Source: Actinoplanes sp. NBRC 103695 (GTDB taxonomy: Bacteria > Actinomycetota > Actinomycetes > Mycobacteriales > Micromonosporaceae). Taken from it: a stretch of DNA of 64,000 bases. The notes below the pieces were generated by a model. It saw only the letters and a list, made by a program, of their open reading frames with translations, made no database searches and was not told where the DNA came from. Location: the NCBI RefSeq assembly GCF_030269485.1, contig NZ_BSTL01000031.1, positions 49,576 through 113,575 of the forward strand, in the 5' to 3' direction. This document shows positions 1 to 10,100 of the stretch, one piece after another; the stretch's first letter is position 1; each line of letters opens with the position of its first letter. The translations under genes were made by a program, and so were the position numbers.

Positions 1-1820
1 CGGTCGTCCGGCAGCCGGGTCAGCGCCTGCGCCTTGGTGCTGTTGCAGTCGTACGTCTGCAGGTAGGTGCGTGGCGCGGTGCTGGAGGCAGGCAGGTCGA
101 CGCAGCGGCCGGTGTCGCTCCTGACCTGGCTCATCAGCGGGTTCGGGCCCTTGGCGACCTGCACCATCCTGGCCACGGACGGGACACCGGCGGCGTCGAT
201 GACGAAGAGCATGTAGTAGCCGGGCGGGGCCACGCCACCGTTCGGCGGCCCGGTGACGGTCAGCGTCGTACCGGAGGCCGTGAACCGCAGCGGGACGTAC
301 CGCTGGCCCTGGTCGACGCCGTGTGTGACGTCGCCGAGGCCGACCAGCGCGACCTTCCGGACGCTCGCCGCCTGCGCCGACGTGATCGTGAACGAGCCGC
401 CGACGCCGACACCGGCCGGCGCCGCGGAGATCACCGGCCGCGCGGCGAGAGCCCCGCTGCCGTCCTTGCTGTACAGGTACGGCGGGGTGAAGTACTCGAC
501 GTTCTTCTCCAGGTACCCGGTCTCCATGCAGACGTCGCAGATGCCGCCGCCACCGGTCAGCACCCGGCCGTCCGGCAGCAGCGCGGCCGTCGAGTGGTAC
601 TGCCGGACGCGGCTCGCGCTCGCCAGCAGGGTCCACGTGCCGGTCGCCGGATCCCAGCGTTCCGCCGCGGTCACGGCATGGTTCAGGTCGACGAGACCGG
701 AGGGGGCCGCGCTGGTCATGCCACCGGTGGCCAGCACCGAGCCGTCGGCGAGCAGGGTCGCGTTGAGCTGCTTGCGCGGGACCGACAGCGGGCCGGACAG
801 CGTGATCGCCGGGTTCAGGCCGGTGTTGCTGTCGACGACGACGGTGGTCCGGGTGGGCACGTTCGTGGCGCCACCCTCGGTGATGTTGCCCCCGCCGACC
901 ACGACCGTCCTGCCCACGTCGTACCCGGCGAAGCTCCCGTAGTCGCGGTTGATCGCGTCGCGCCGCACGGTCGCCGTGACGGTTCCGTTCCCGGAGGTGT
1001 TGATGGTGTACGCCGAGCGGAACGGCCCGATCAGCCCGAGCTGGGTATCCGGTCGCGAGGCCATGAAGGGATACACCCGCGCGCTGTAGCCGGTGAACCC
1101 GGGCAGCGCACGGATGGCCCCGTCGGCCTGGTACACCTCGGGGATCGCGGGACCGCCGCCGAGGATCACGTCCTCGCCGTTGGCCATCTGGGTGACCGAC
1201 GGATACCAGCGTTCCTCGGCCATGTCGTTGCCGCGGGTCCAGGTCTCGTCCTGCCAGTCGAAGACGTACGTCCGGACCGTACCGTCGAGCTCCGCATTGG
1301 CATTGCCGCCGGCGACGAGAATGTTCCCGTCCGGGAGATGCGCGAACCCGGCGCAGAAGATGTTGGAGCCCTGCAGGTCGACCCGCTTGTACGTGTCGTC
1401 GGCCGGGTTCCAGACCATCACCCGGGTGAAGCTGTGGTCCGGGTACCCGGACGCCGCGTCGTCGCCGACGGAGTCCCAGATCAGCACCTTGCCGTTCGGC
1501 AGCACCGCCTGGAACACCGGCACGACCGGGGTGTCCAGCACCGGGCTCCACTCCCCCGACCGCCCCGGGTCGGCGGCGACGGCGGCCCTGGCACCGGCCC
1601 GCGCCACCCCCGGACGCACGCCGGTGGAGCGCTGGATCCGTGCCGCGTTGACGGCGGTCCGCTGCTCGATGACCCGCATCGGCGTCCCGGCCAGATCGGT
1701 GGCCGCGTGCGCGCTCCCGTCGCTGTGGTCGTGAACATGCTGATGACCGGCCGCGGGGGAACCGGAAAGGATCACTGTGGACAGTAATCCGCCGGCGAGA
1801 AGGGAACGACGTCTACGCAT
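1..1820 (-). CDS. Secreted galactose-oxidase-like copper radical oxidase (C-terminus beyond window)
   Basis: Starts at the ATG complementary to 1818-1820 and runs off the left edge, so at least 606 residues are present. A basic N-terminus (MRRRRSLLAGG) and hydrophobic stretch form a signal peptide. A Kelch-type propeller follows, then a DUF1929-like domain and the start of a ricin-B-like segment (RCVDLPASS). All ligands expected for a galactose-oxidase/GlxA-type Cys-Tyr copper centre are visible: Cys156 (NIFCAGF), Tyr206 (RWYPS), Tyr408-His409 (RQYHST) and His500 (VTHGVD). Such enzymes oxidise primary alcohols, often of glycans, outside the cell with release of H2O2; the substrate here is unknown. 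Codon 12 is TTA, so translation may depend on the developmental leucyl tRNA BldA. It reads away from the divergent gene at 1930. Confidence 0.88.
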   Translation of the reverse strand, partial: MRRRRSLLAGGLLSTVILSGSPAAGHQHVHDHSDGSAHAATDLAGTPMRVIEQRTAVNAARIQRSTGVRPGVARAGARAAVAADPGRSGEWSPVLDTPVVPVFQAVLPNGKVLIWDSVGDDAASGYPDHSFTRVMVWNPADDTYKRVDLQGSNIFCAGFAHLPDGNILVAGGNANAELDGTVRTYVFDWQDETWTRGNDMAEERWYPSVTQMANGEDVILGGGPAIPEVYQADGAIRALPGFTGYSARVYPFMASRPDTQLGLIGPFRSAYTINTSGNGTVTATVRRDAINRDYGSFAGYDVGRTVVVGGGNITEGGATNVPTRTTVVVDSNTGLNPAITLSGPLSVPRKQLNATLLADGSVLATGGMTSAAPSGLVDLNHAVTAAERWDPATGTWTLLASASRVRQYHSTAALLPDGRVLTGGGGICDVCMETGYLEKNVEYFTPPYLYSKDGSGALAARPVISAAPAGVGVGGSFTITSAQAASVRKVALVGLGDVTHGVDQGQRYVPLRFTASGTTLTVTGPPNGGVAPPGYYMLFVIDAAGVPSVARMVQVAKGPNPLMSQVRSDTGRCVDLPASSTAPRTYLQTYDCNSTKAQALTRLPDD

Positions 1821-1929
1821 GGTATTGGGACGCTAACGCGGCATCCATGAGTCGCGATGCCGTCCGAACGGCCGATGAGGGATGGCCGTTCACCCAATGT
1901 GATCAACAATTAGGTCTAGCATCGAGAGA

Positions 1930-3240
1930 ATGCGAGCCCTGGGCACCATTGCCGTCGTCCTGGCTGGTTCACTCTGCGTGACAACTCCGGCATCGGCCGC
2001 TCCGGCCCGGCCCGGCCGGATCGAGCTGGTCTCGGTCAGCCCCGGCGGGGACGACGTCGAGTACGCCAACGACCCGTCCCCGGCGATCTCCGCGGACGGC
2101 CGGTTCGTGGCGTTCACCTCGAGGGCGGTCGACCTGGCGCCCGGCGACACCAACGGACGCGAGGCCGACGTCTTCGTGCGGGACATGCGGGCGGGCCGGA
2201 CCACGCTGGTCTCCCGCACGCCGGGCGGCACCTCCGGGAACCTGGGCAGCGGCGCCCCGTCCATCTCGGCCGACGGCCGGTACATCGCCTTCCACTCGGG
2301 CGCGTCCGACCTGGTGCCGGGCGACACGAACGGCGCCGTCGACGTCTTCGTCCGCGACCTCCGGCGAGGACGGACCGCCCGCGTCGGCCTCGGCCCGGGC
2401 GGTGTCCAGGCCGACCGGGGCGGCGGCGTGCCGGACATCTCCGCGGACGGGCGGCACGTGGCCTTCGCGTCGTCGTCCACGAACCTGGTGCCGGGCGACA
2501 CGAACGCCACCGCGGACATCTTCGTGCGCGACCTCGACGCCGGACGTACCGAACGGGTCTCGCTCACCGCCGACGGCAGGCAGAGCGACTCCTTCGCGTA
2601 CGAATCGTCGATCTCCGCCGACGGCAGCCGGGTCGCCTTCCTCAGCAGCCCCGGGCTGACAGCGGATCCGTCCGATCCGATGGCGTTCACCGCCGCGTAC
2701 GTCCGCGACCGCCGGCGGCACACGACCGTCAACCTGTCGGCCGGCGTCGTCCGCGACCCGGGGTTCTTCGTCAGCGACGTCGCCGACCCGGAGATCTCGG
2801 ATGACGGCCGGACCGCGGCGTTCACCTTCTCCGGCGTCCTGGCGATCGGCGCGGAGTGGGTCAACAGCGTCTGGGCGTACGACCTGCGCACCGGCAAGCT
2901 CTCCCTGGTGTCCCGGAACTCCCGCCCCGACGATCGGACCCGCGGGAGCTCCCAGCCGTCCCTGTCCGCCGACGGCCGCTACGTGGCATTCACCAGCGCA
3001 CACCGGATGCGCCCGCAGGACACCAACCGGATCTACGACATCTACCTGCGCGACCGGCGAACCGGGGGCCTCCGCCTGCTGACCGCCGGCCAGCAGAACC
3101 CGTACGACTCCAGCCTCGGCAGCCAGACCCCGGCGATGTCCGCGGACGCCCGGCGGGTCGCCTTCTACGCCGACTCCGCCGGGCTGGCCCCCGGTGCCGC
3201 ACCGGGCGCCCCGCACATCTACCGCTGGTCGGCCGGCTGA
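1930..3240 (+). CDS. Secreted TolB/PD40-type beta-propeller protein
   Basis: A 436-residue protein with a clear signal peptide ending near an ASA site at about residue 24. The mature part is made of repeated blades of the form 'ISADGRxVAFxS...LVPGDTN...DVFVRDxxxGRTxxVS', seen at least six times, the hallmark of WD40-like PD40 propellers. Members bind ligands or proteins in the cell envelope; no catalytic residues are evident and no function can be assigned. It is divergent from the oxidase at 1820 across about 110 bp, which probably holds both promoters. The McrB-like gene starts 45 bp downstream but is unrelated in function. Confidence 0.8.
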   Translation: MRALGTIAVVLAGSLCVTTPASAAPARPGRIELVSVSPGGDDVEYANDPSPAISADGRFVAFTSRAVDLAPGDTNGREADVFVRDMRAGRTTLVSRTPGGTSGNLGSGAPSISADGRYIAFHSGASDLVPGDTNGAVDVFVRDLRRGRTARVGLGPGGVQADRGGGVPDISADGRHVAFASSSTNLVPGDTNATADIFVRDLDAGRTERVSLTADGRQSDSFAYESSISADGSRVAFLSSPGLTADPSDPMAFTAAYVRDRRRHTTVNLSAGVVRDPGFFVSDVADPEISDDGRTAAFTFSGVLAIGAEWVNSVWAYDLRTGKLSLVSRNSRPDDRTRGSSQPSLSADGRYVAFTSAHRMRPQDTNRIYDIYLRDRRTGGLRLLTAGQQNPYDSSLGSQTPAMSADARRVAFYADSAGLAPGAAPGAPHIYRWSAG

Positions 3241-3285
3241 CGCTCGCCCTCGTACACAGAGGACGCCGGTGACACAACCATCGGC

Positions 3286-4758
3286 GTGCCGAGCATCGAC
3301 AGCGCCGACGTCATCGCCTCCGTCCGTGAACAGTTCGGTCCCGGATTCGTCTCGGGCCGGATCGACGCCGAGGATGAGGCGCGCCGATTCATCGAGGGCC
3401 ACCTGGGGCGGATGGATGCCGCGCGCATCGCCGAGCTGGGCCGGATCTTCAACCGGCACGAGAAGCTGGGCCGCATCCGCTACGACCGCTTCACTCCCGG
3501 CTTCACCGGCGCGATCATGGACAAACTCGGCCGCGACCCGGAGACCTTCAACCGGATGACCGACCTGCTGTGGCGACCACCGATCGAGGAATCACTCACC
3601 ACGCTCGGGCAGATCTTCGCCTACCGCCCCACCTTCGCGCATGCCGGTTCGTCGCTACCCAGCTACCTGCTCTATCTGCGCGATCCGGTCCGGTTCGGCG
3701 TGTGCATCAACGCGACGATGCGGGGACTCCACGCGATCACCGGCAACGACTACCGGGCGAACGGCCGGGACGCGTACGAGCGGTTCTGCGCCGACCTGCG
3801 GCACTGGCGGGAGACGAACGACGTCGCGCCGCAGGAGGCGGACGCGATCCTGACCACCGTCATGCGACGGGATGTCCCCCTGAAGACGGAACCCGCGCTG
3901 CCACCGACCGGACGGCGGCTGACCACCGAGGAGGTGGCGACCCGCTGTTACCTGCCCGTCGAGCAGGTCGACCAGTGGGTCGAAGCGTTGACCACCGGGA
4001 TGCGGCAGGCGGTCTTCCACGGGCCACCGGGAACCGGGAAGACCTTCGTGGCGAGGCTGCTCGCCCGGCATCTCGCCACCTCGCCGGACCACATCGAGAT
4101 TGTCCAGTTCCATCCGGCCTACTCGTACGAGGACTTCATCGAGGGTCTCCGGCCGGAGGCCGGGGACGGTGGTCTGCGGTACGAGGTACGGGCGGGACTC
4201 TTCGCGCGCCTGTGTGACCGGGCCGCATCCGCACCCGGCGAGACGTTCGTGCTGATCGTCGATGAGATGAACCGGGCCGACCTGGCGGCCGTCTTCGGGG
4301 AGCTGCTGTTCCTGCTCGAATACCGGGGCGACACCCTCGTGACGCTTCCGTACTCGCAGCGCCGGTTCTCCGTACCCGAGAATGTCTTTCTGCTCGGCAC
4401 CATGAACACCGCCGACCGCAGCCTGGCCCTGATGGACTTCGCACTGCGGCGTCGATTCAACGCCTTTCCCTTGCTTCCTGACGAGGCGGTGCTGGCCGGC
4501 TGGGCGGGCGAACGATCGGCGCACAACGCCGACCTCGCGGGCGGGGTCTTCCGGCTCATCCGCGATCGGGTGGGCCTCGAGGCCTCGGTGTGTCCCGGTC
4601 ACTCGTACTGGATGACCGAGGCGCTGGACGCGGCCGCCGCCGTGCGCATCTGGGACTACCAGCTGCGGCCATATCTCGGTGAGTTCTGGTTCGAGCGGCC
4701 GCAGGAACTGGCCCAGCTCGACACCGAGGTCCGCGCTCTCATCGCGGAACTGGCCTGA
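3286..4758 (+). CDS. mcrB: McrB-like AAA+ GTPase subunit of a type IV restriction system
   Basis: A 490-residue protein starting at GTG 3286. Residues 1 to about 225 form an N-terminal region I do not recognise; in this family that region usually reads the modified base or other target. An AAA+ domain follows: Walker A GPPGTGKT at 246-253, Walker B LIVDEMNRAD near 324, and the McrB signature MNTADRS near 373. In McrBC systems this subunit forms hexamers that translocate DNA using GTP and recruit the nuclease McrC. The mcrC-like gene follows after one base (TGA, then GTG at 4760), so the two are probably co-translated. Expected role: defence against modified foreign DNA. The specificity is not visible. 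Confidence 0.85.
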   Translation: MPSIDSADVIASVREQFGPGFVSGRIDAEDEARRFIEGHLGRMDAARIAELGRIFNRHEKLGRIRYDRFTPGFTGAIMDKLGRDPETFNRMTDLLWRPPIEESLTTLGQIFAYRPTFAHAGSSLPSYLLYLRDPVRFGVCINATMRGLHAITGNDYRANGRDAYERFCADLRHWRETNDVAPQEADAILTTVMRRDVPLKTEPALPPTGRRLTTEEVATRCYLPVEQVDQWVEALTTGMRQAVFHGPPGTGKTFVARLLARHLATSPDHIEIVQFHPAYSYEDFIEGLRPEAGDGGLRYEVRAGLFARLCDRAASAPGETFVLIVDEMNRADLAAVFGELLFLLEYRGDTLVTLPYSQRRFSVPENVFLLGTMNTADRSLALMDFALRRRFNAFPLLPDEAVLAGWAGERSAHNADLAGGVFRLIRDRVGLEASVCPGHSYWMTEALDAAAAVRIWDYQLRPYLGEFWFERPQELAQLDTEVRALIAELA

Positions 4759-4759
4759 C

Positions 4760-5926
4760 GTGATCGACCTCGTCGAGTACCAGACATCGACGGTGGAGCT
4801 CGACCACGATGAGGCCGCCGAGCTGAGCGAGCTGGCCCGCGGTACCGGGACCGGCGACCGGCCGCGGGTCATGGAACGGCTGAGCCCGGCACCGGGCGGC
4901 TCGTACCGGGTCCAGCCCGGACCGTATGTCGGCCGGTTCCAGCTACGCAGCGGGCGGGTCGTGAACGTCACCGGGCGCTTCCCGTTCCAGGACCTGGCCG
5001 CACTCCTCGGGCTCGGGGCGCGAGCCACGATGCTGTACGACTCTGCCGCGTCGGCCGGCGGTGGATACGGCTTGATGGATCTGATCGGTCTGGCGTTCGC
5101 CAGGGAAGCCGAGCTGATCGCCGGGCAGGGTCTGATCAAAGCGTACGAACGGCGCGAGTTCACCCGGCCGCCATACCCGGGGCGTCCCGCGGCGGCCCTG
5201 CACGTTCGCGCGCATGCCGGCCGTCCCGACCGGCTCGCCACCACCGCCAACCGGCTCACCTCGGACGTGCCGCTCAACCGGCAGGTGGCGGCCGCGCTTC
5301 GCCGGCTGTGCGGGCTCCGCTACACGGACGACCGGCTCACCGTCCGGCTGCGCGCCCTGCTCCCGGTGTTCCAGACGATCGGCGACGGCACCGATCCTCC
5401 GCCGCCCGTCGCCGGGGTGCCGGCCCGCTACCGGGAGATCGACCGGCTGGCGCGACTCGTGCTGGATGGGCGTACGACGCTGCCGACCGGTGCCGGGGTG
5501 GCCGGTGTGAGCGTGCTGTTCAACATGACCAAGATCTGGGAGCGGCACGTCGGCAGATGGCTGGCCGGCGGTCATCCGAGCGACGCGGTCAGCGGCCAGC
5601 ACCGGATCGCACTGACCGACTCCGGCCCGGATCGGCCGGTGTATGCCGACTTCGTCCTCCTGCGACGCGGCCTGCCGGTCGCGGTGTTCGACGCGAAGTA
5701 CCGCCCGTGGCGTGGCAAGCCCGCCACGGGCGAGATCTATCAGCTCTACACGTACGCGCGCCGCCTCGGCGTCAAGCGGGCCGGACTGGTCTACCCCGGT
5801 GCCTCGGCAAGGAGCGTGAACGTCGCGATCGGTGAGGTGACCATCGAGAGTCACGTCGTCCCCGTGGTCGCGGACGGCGTCAGTGGTGGAGCGGGGCACC
5901 CAGCAGGTCGGGGTCCGACCGGGTGA
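4760..5926 (+). CDS. mcrC: McrC-like nuclease subunit
   Basis: A 388-residue protein. GTG 4760, just after the mcrB stop, was chosen over in-frame starts inside mcrB. The C-terminal third carries a PD-(D/E)xK nuclease core: an Asp in 'PVYADFVLL' near residue 296, then 'VFDAKYR' near 311, matching D...(D)xK. The N-terminal half fits the McrC beta-rich region that contacts the McrB ring. With the upstream GTPase it forms a two-gene McrBC-type unit that should cut modified DNA. No methyltransferase or third subunit is adjacent, as expected for type IV restriction. On its 3' side are a gene remnant and secreted-protein genes, so the defence unit stands alone. Confidence 0.82.
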   Translation: MIDLVEYQTSTVELDHDEAAELSELARGTGTGDRPRVMERLSPAPGGSYRVQPGPYVGRFQLRSGRVVNVTGRFPFQDLAALLGLGARATMLYDSAASAGGGYGLMDLIGLAFAREAELIAGQGLIKAYERREFTRPPYPGRPAAALHVRAHAGRPDRLATTANRLTSDVPLNRQVAAALRRLCGLRYTDDRLTVRLRALLPVFQTIGDGTDPPPPVAGVPARYREIDRLARLVLDGRTTLPTGAGVAGVSVLFNMTKIWERHVGRWLAGGHPSDAVSGQHRIALTDSGPDRPVYADFVLLRRGLPVAVFDAKYRPWRGKPATGEIYQLYTYARRLGVKRAGLVYPGASARSVNVAIGEVTIESHVVPVVADGVSGGAGHPAGRGPTG

Positions 5927-6101
5927 GGCAGGCGGCGCTGGGCACCAGGATCGTGCGGCCCCGGATCGCCACCGAGGTCGGGGTAGAGAGGCCGTCGGCG
6001 GCGGTGAGCAGGACGGTCCGGCGGTTGTGGCGGACGGCCACCACCTCGCTCGTGGAGATGAGCGCGGCGATGACCTCGTCGCCTCGCCCGGTGAACGCGG
6101 A
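5880..6101 (-). pseudogene. C-terminal remnant of an SMP-30/NHL-type propeller protein
   Basis: A 73-codon open stretch on the minus strand, bounded upstream by an in-frame TGA at 6102-6104, with no plausible start or ribosome site. It reads like the last blade of a lactonase-type propeller (TAADGLSTPTSVAIRG, then LVPSAACL and a final LLGAPLHH) and has coding-type third positions. It overlaps the last 47 bases of mcrC tail to tail. This looks like what is left of a gene after a deletion, perhaps when the McrBC genes arrived; that history is inference. It fills most of the otherwise gene-free 5927-6236 interval. Confidence 0.45.
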
Positions 6102-6193
6102 TCAGATCCTGGTCGCCTGCACGGCACCGGCGGGTTCGCCCTCGGCCGCGGCGCTCGCCCTGCTGGCGCACGTCAGCGGTGCCGAGGGTGAAT

Positions 6194-6233
6194 CCGGGCC
6201 CGTGCCGGAACGGGGGATCCAGCACGGGCCCGG
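6194..6233 (-). terminator. Hairpin terminator of the GH114-like gene
   Basis: Perfect 12-bp inverted repeat CCGGGCCCGTGC (6194-6205) / GCACGGGCCCGG (6222-6233) with a 16-nt loop, three bases past the stop of the minus-strand gene at 6237. There is no U-tract, as is common in GC-rich actinomycetes. Confidence 0.6.
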
Positions 6234-6236
6234 TGG

Positions 6237-7079
6237 TCAGCAGGCCTGGTAGGGCCCGTTCGGCGAGACGGCGGTGTCCCGCCGGACGACCGACACCGAG
6301 GCGCCGACCGCGTTGCACGCCTTGGTGAAGCCGTTCGCCGTGTACTCGATGACGATCACGTTGTTGCCGTACAGCTCCTGGTAGCCGCCGCACTCGGTGT
6401 AGCGGCCGCACTCCTCGGCGACGGCGAAGTCGAGACCGGCGTCGCGCCCGGCCGTGCCGATGCCGCCGTCCCCGAGGTCACCGATCGTGTTCTTCTGGGC
6501 GATGGCCAGGCCCTTGCTGTGCGCGTGCGAGATCAGCAGCGAGATGTACGCGATGGCGTCCTGCTCGTCGATCAGCCCCTGGGACCGGCTGAACGAGTCG
6601 AGGTTGTCCGGCTCGACGGCCTTGAACCCGTTGGCCGCGCAGCCGTCGATCCACCCGTTCACCACGGCGGCGACGGCCCGCCGCTTGGCGTCGGTGGTGA
6701 TGTCCAGCAGGATCTCGTCCCACTGCCCGTCGACGACCTCCTTGCCGCGGGAGTCTTTCAGGGTGAGGCCCCGGGACCGCCAGTCGTCGATCTCCGACTG
6801 GATCGGCTGCGTCTGGAAGGCGTTGACGTAGCAGATGTTGTAGAGCCCGGCGGCCGGCGGGTCCTGCCGGTCCCGGCTGACCACACGGACCCCGGAGGGC
6901 GGTGTGTAGGCGCCGCCGATCTGGTAGTCGAACTTGGCGTTGGCCGTGGGCGGGGTGACGGCGGCGGCGACCCGGGACACCCCGGCGTCGGCGGTGGCGA
7001 CGGTCGTGGTGATGCCGATGCCGGCGGTGACGATGGCGCCCAGCGTGAGCGCGAGAATGCGACGTGATGCGATGGCCAC
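6237..7079 (-). CDS. Secreted GH114-like endo-alpha-1,4-polygalactosaminidase family protein
   Basis: A 280-residue protein with a signal peptide (MAIASRRILALTLGAIV, cleavage about residue 32). The mature domain matches the GH114/TM1410 alpha/beta-barrel family: FDYQIGGAY at the start, 'YNICYVNAFQTQP', 'DEILLDIT', the acidic block 'KAVEPDNLDSF', and 'LAIAQKN'. Characterised members cut alpha-1,4-linked galactosamine polymers; the substrate here is only inferred. Length is normal and the gene appears intact. It is a single-gene unit closed by the hairpin at 6194-6233. About 120 bp separate its start from the end of the next minus-strand gene, a stretch in which I see no other feature. Confidence 0.75.
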   Translation of the reverse strand: MAIASRRILALTLGAIVTAGIGITTTVATADAGVSRVAAAVTPPTANAKFDYQIGGAYTPPSGVRVVSRDRQDPPAAGLYNICYVNAFQTQPIQSEIDDWRSRGLTLKDSRGKEVVDGQWDEILLDITTDAKRRAVAAVVNGWIDGCAANGFKAVEPDNLDSFSRSQGLIDEQDAIAYISLLISHAHSKGLAIAQKNTIGDLGDGGIGTAGRDAGLDFAVAEECGRYTECGGYQELYGNNVIVIEYTANGFTKACNAVGASVSVVRRDTAVSPNGPYQAC

Positions 7080-7198
7080 GGGAAAGTCTCCGATGGTCAG
7101 GGATCTGCCCCGCCTCAGGCAGGCAAACGCATGCCCTGGCGATCTGGAGGGCTCGATCGCGTCGACGCAACCCTATCAATAGGTGTCAATAAGGAAGA

Positions 7199-10100
7199 TC
7201 AGGTCCAGATGATCGGTTCGGGCGGATCGTATCGGCAGGTGAAGCCGGTCGACACGGTCGCGCGGAGGTGCCCGGCCAGCGCCGGGTGGCCGCTGTCCAG
7301 GCGGCGCAGCGTGGTTCGGATGCGTTCGGTGACCGCCTTGCGGGTGCGTTCCGCCTGGTCGCCGAGGCGTCGTGATCTGCCGCCCAGGCCGGTGGCGCGG
7401 CGGATCTCGTCGATCAGGACCCCGCGTTCGCCGTCCAGCTCGGCCGCCCTGCCGTCGTCGCCGCGGGCCAGGGCCGCCTCGATCCGCTCGTCGAGCTGGT
7501 CCAGCCGGGCCCGGTAGGACGCCTTCGCCCGTTCGTCGATGACCGGGTCGGCGCCCATCCGGCGGGCGGCGCCGGCCGCCGCGCCGGCCGCGGGAGCCAG
7601 CAGGTCGGCCGCCGGTACGTCGACGCCGGGGCGGCCGAGCAGCACGCGCAGGTCGTGCAGCCCCTTGGTGTCGGGCAGGTGCACGGTCACCCCGTCGTAC
7701 GTCAGCGTCCACACGCGGCCGTCGAGGCGGAACACGTTCGAGGACGACGCCGGGACGGCCGCCGCCGGGGCGGAGTCCACCAGGTGGGTCAGGCGGGTGG
7801 CCGCCGCCTCGCGTGCCACGACCGCGGCGATCTCGGCGGCGCGCCGGTCGTCGCCCGGCCGGCCGCGGGCGGCGAGGGCCCGGCTCTTCCCGTGCCGTGC
7901 CCGCAGCGACCAGGCGACCGCTCCCATCCGCGCGGCCGCAAGCTCCGCGTCGGTGAACGCGGCCACCGCGGCGTCCCAGTCCCGGTCGGCGGCGTCGAGC
8001 ACCGCCAGCCAGTAGGCGACCGGCCCGTCGATCGACGACCCGAACATCGTCAGCCAGCTGCCGGCCAGCGGCGCGAGGTCGGCGCGGACCCGTTTGCGGT
8101 CCTCGTGGTCGTCGCCGGCGGCGGCGAGCTGGGCTCGGAGGCGCAACCACATCGGCTCGTACCAGCGCGACGGGGGCGCCATCCGGCCGATGTGGTGCGC
8201 GGCCGCGGCGATCTCGCCCCGCTCGGCCGCCGAGACGGCGAGGAGCAGGTCGGGGTGCGGATGCGCGTGTCCCTCCGGGGAGCGCACCAGAGCGTCCGCG
8301 GCGTCGCAGTGGCCCTGTGCCAGCTCCAGCGTCCAGAGGTGCTGGAAGCGCAGCGCCGCCAGGTCGCCGTTGGGCTCGTCGAGGTCCTCCGCGAGCAGTG
8401 CCCGGGCCTCCGCGAACCGGCCGGTCAGGGTGGCCGTCGCGACCCTCATCCACAGGCCGATCGACGAGCCGCCGGGGTCGCCGGGCGACAGCGCCGCCGG
8501 GTCGCCCCGCTCCAGGGCGGCCATCGCGTACAGCATCGAGGCCAGCTCGACCACCGACTCGTCGCCGGTGCGCCGGCCGGCCGCGTTGAGTTCCGCGGCG
8601 ACCGCCTGGCGTTCGGCGGCCGTGCCCAGCGTCCAGATCGCGTCGTGCCGGGCCATCAGCGCGTCGGCCAGTGCCGCGTCGTCCCCGGAGGCGCGGGCGA
8701 GGTCGACCGCGCGGGCGGTCAGTTCCCGCTCCCGCGCCTGCTCGGTCGTGGCCGTCGCGTCCGCGCCGAACAACGCGGCGTACGCCTCGTCCACCAGATC
8801 CGTGGTCAGCCGGACCACCTCGGTGGGGTGCTCGCCCCAGACCGCCCGGCGCACCCGCAGCGCCACGCGGGTGAGCAGCTCCGGGTCGCCGGCCGCCCGG
8901 GCGACGTCGGCGACCTCCTGGAAGATCAGCAGCGCCGCGGCCTCCTCCCCGACGTAGTGCCGGGTCGAGCCGAGGTCGAGGGCGATGGAGGTCCATTCGT
9001 GGCCGGCGTCCTGGGGCACGAGGCTCAGCGCGCGGGCGAGGTGGACGGTCGCCTCGGCCGGCGCCATCCGCCCCCAGGCGTCCTGCGCGGCCGCCCGCAG
9101 CAGGGCGACGGCCCGTTCCGGGGCGACCTCGGGCGTGCCCAGGAACGCGTGGTGCGCGACCTCGCCGGGTGCCGCCCGGGCCGCGCAGGCGGGCAGGGCC
9201 TGGAAGGCCGCGACGGCGGCCGCGTGCCACCGGCGGCGCTCCGCCGGCGGGAGGCCGGCGGCGAGCGTCTCGCGGACGAGGTCGTGCACGAAGGCCCACC
9301 CGCCGGGCTCGGACCGGCGCACCACCAGGCGGGCCGACACCGCCGCGGCGAGCAGGTCGCCGACCTCGGCGGCCGGCCGGCCGGTCATCGCGGCGAGCAG
9401 GTCGGCGTCGCCCTCCGGCCCCACCACGGCGGCGGCGGTCAGCAGCCTGGTCAGGGCCGGGTCGAGCAGCGCCAACCGGCGTTCCACGGCATCCCGGACG
9501 CCGGGCGCCACCGCGTCGGCGGAACCGGTGGTCTGCCACAGCCGGGCGGTCTGCTCGACGAAGAAGGGGTTGCCGCCGGTCCGCCGATGAACCGCGGCGG
9601 CCGTCTCCGCCGCCGGTTCGCGCCCGGCGGTGCGCGTCAGCAGCTGGCTCGTCTCGCCGGGCGTCAGTCCGGTGAGGGTGATCACGGCGGCCTTGGGCAG
9701 CAACGGCAGCAGGATCGGGCCGAGCGGGTGGCCGGCCGCCTCCACCTCCGCGTCGCGGTACGTGCCGATCACCAGCAGCTGCTCGAACCAGGCGTGCCGG
9801 GCGACGAACTCGAGCAGCCGCGCCGAGGCCGGGTCGGCCCACTGGAGGTCGTCCAGCACCACCACGAGCGGACGATGCCGCGCGGCCGTGACGAGCAGCG
9901 TGGTGACCGCGTCGTGCAGGCCGAACGTGTCGGCGCCGGCGTACCGGCGCTGGATGCCGCCGGCCTCGTCGAGCAGCGGCGCGAGCTCGTCACCGCAGGC
10001 GGCGCGGACCTCCGCCCAGGTCGGCGGGTCGAGCGCGCGGCGCAGACCGCGCAGCACCTGCACCCACGGCCAGTAGCTGGGCGCGCCCTCCCTGTCCCAG

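Noticed and set aside
253..1787. Plus-strand ORFs of 229, 488 and 213 residues at the left end
   Set aside because: They are shadows of the minus-strand galactose-oxidase-like gene, whose frame has a signal peptide, domain motifs and all copper ligands.
5923..6252. 109-residue plus-strand ORF after mcrC
   Set aside because: Overlaps the better-supported minus-strand propeller remnant and the terminator of the GH114-like gene; no ribosome site.
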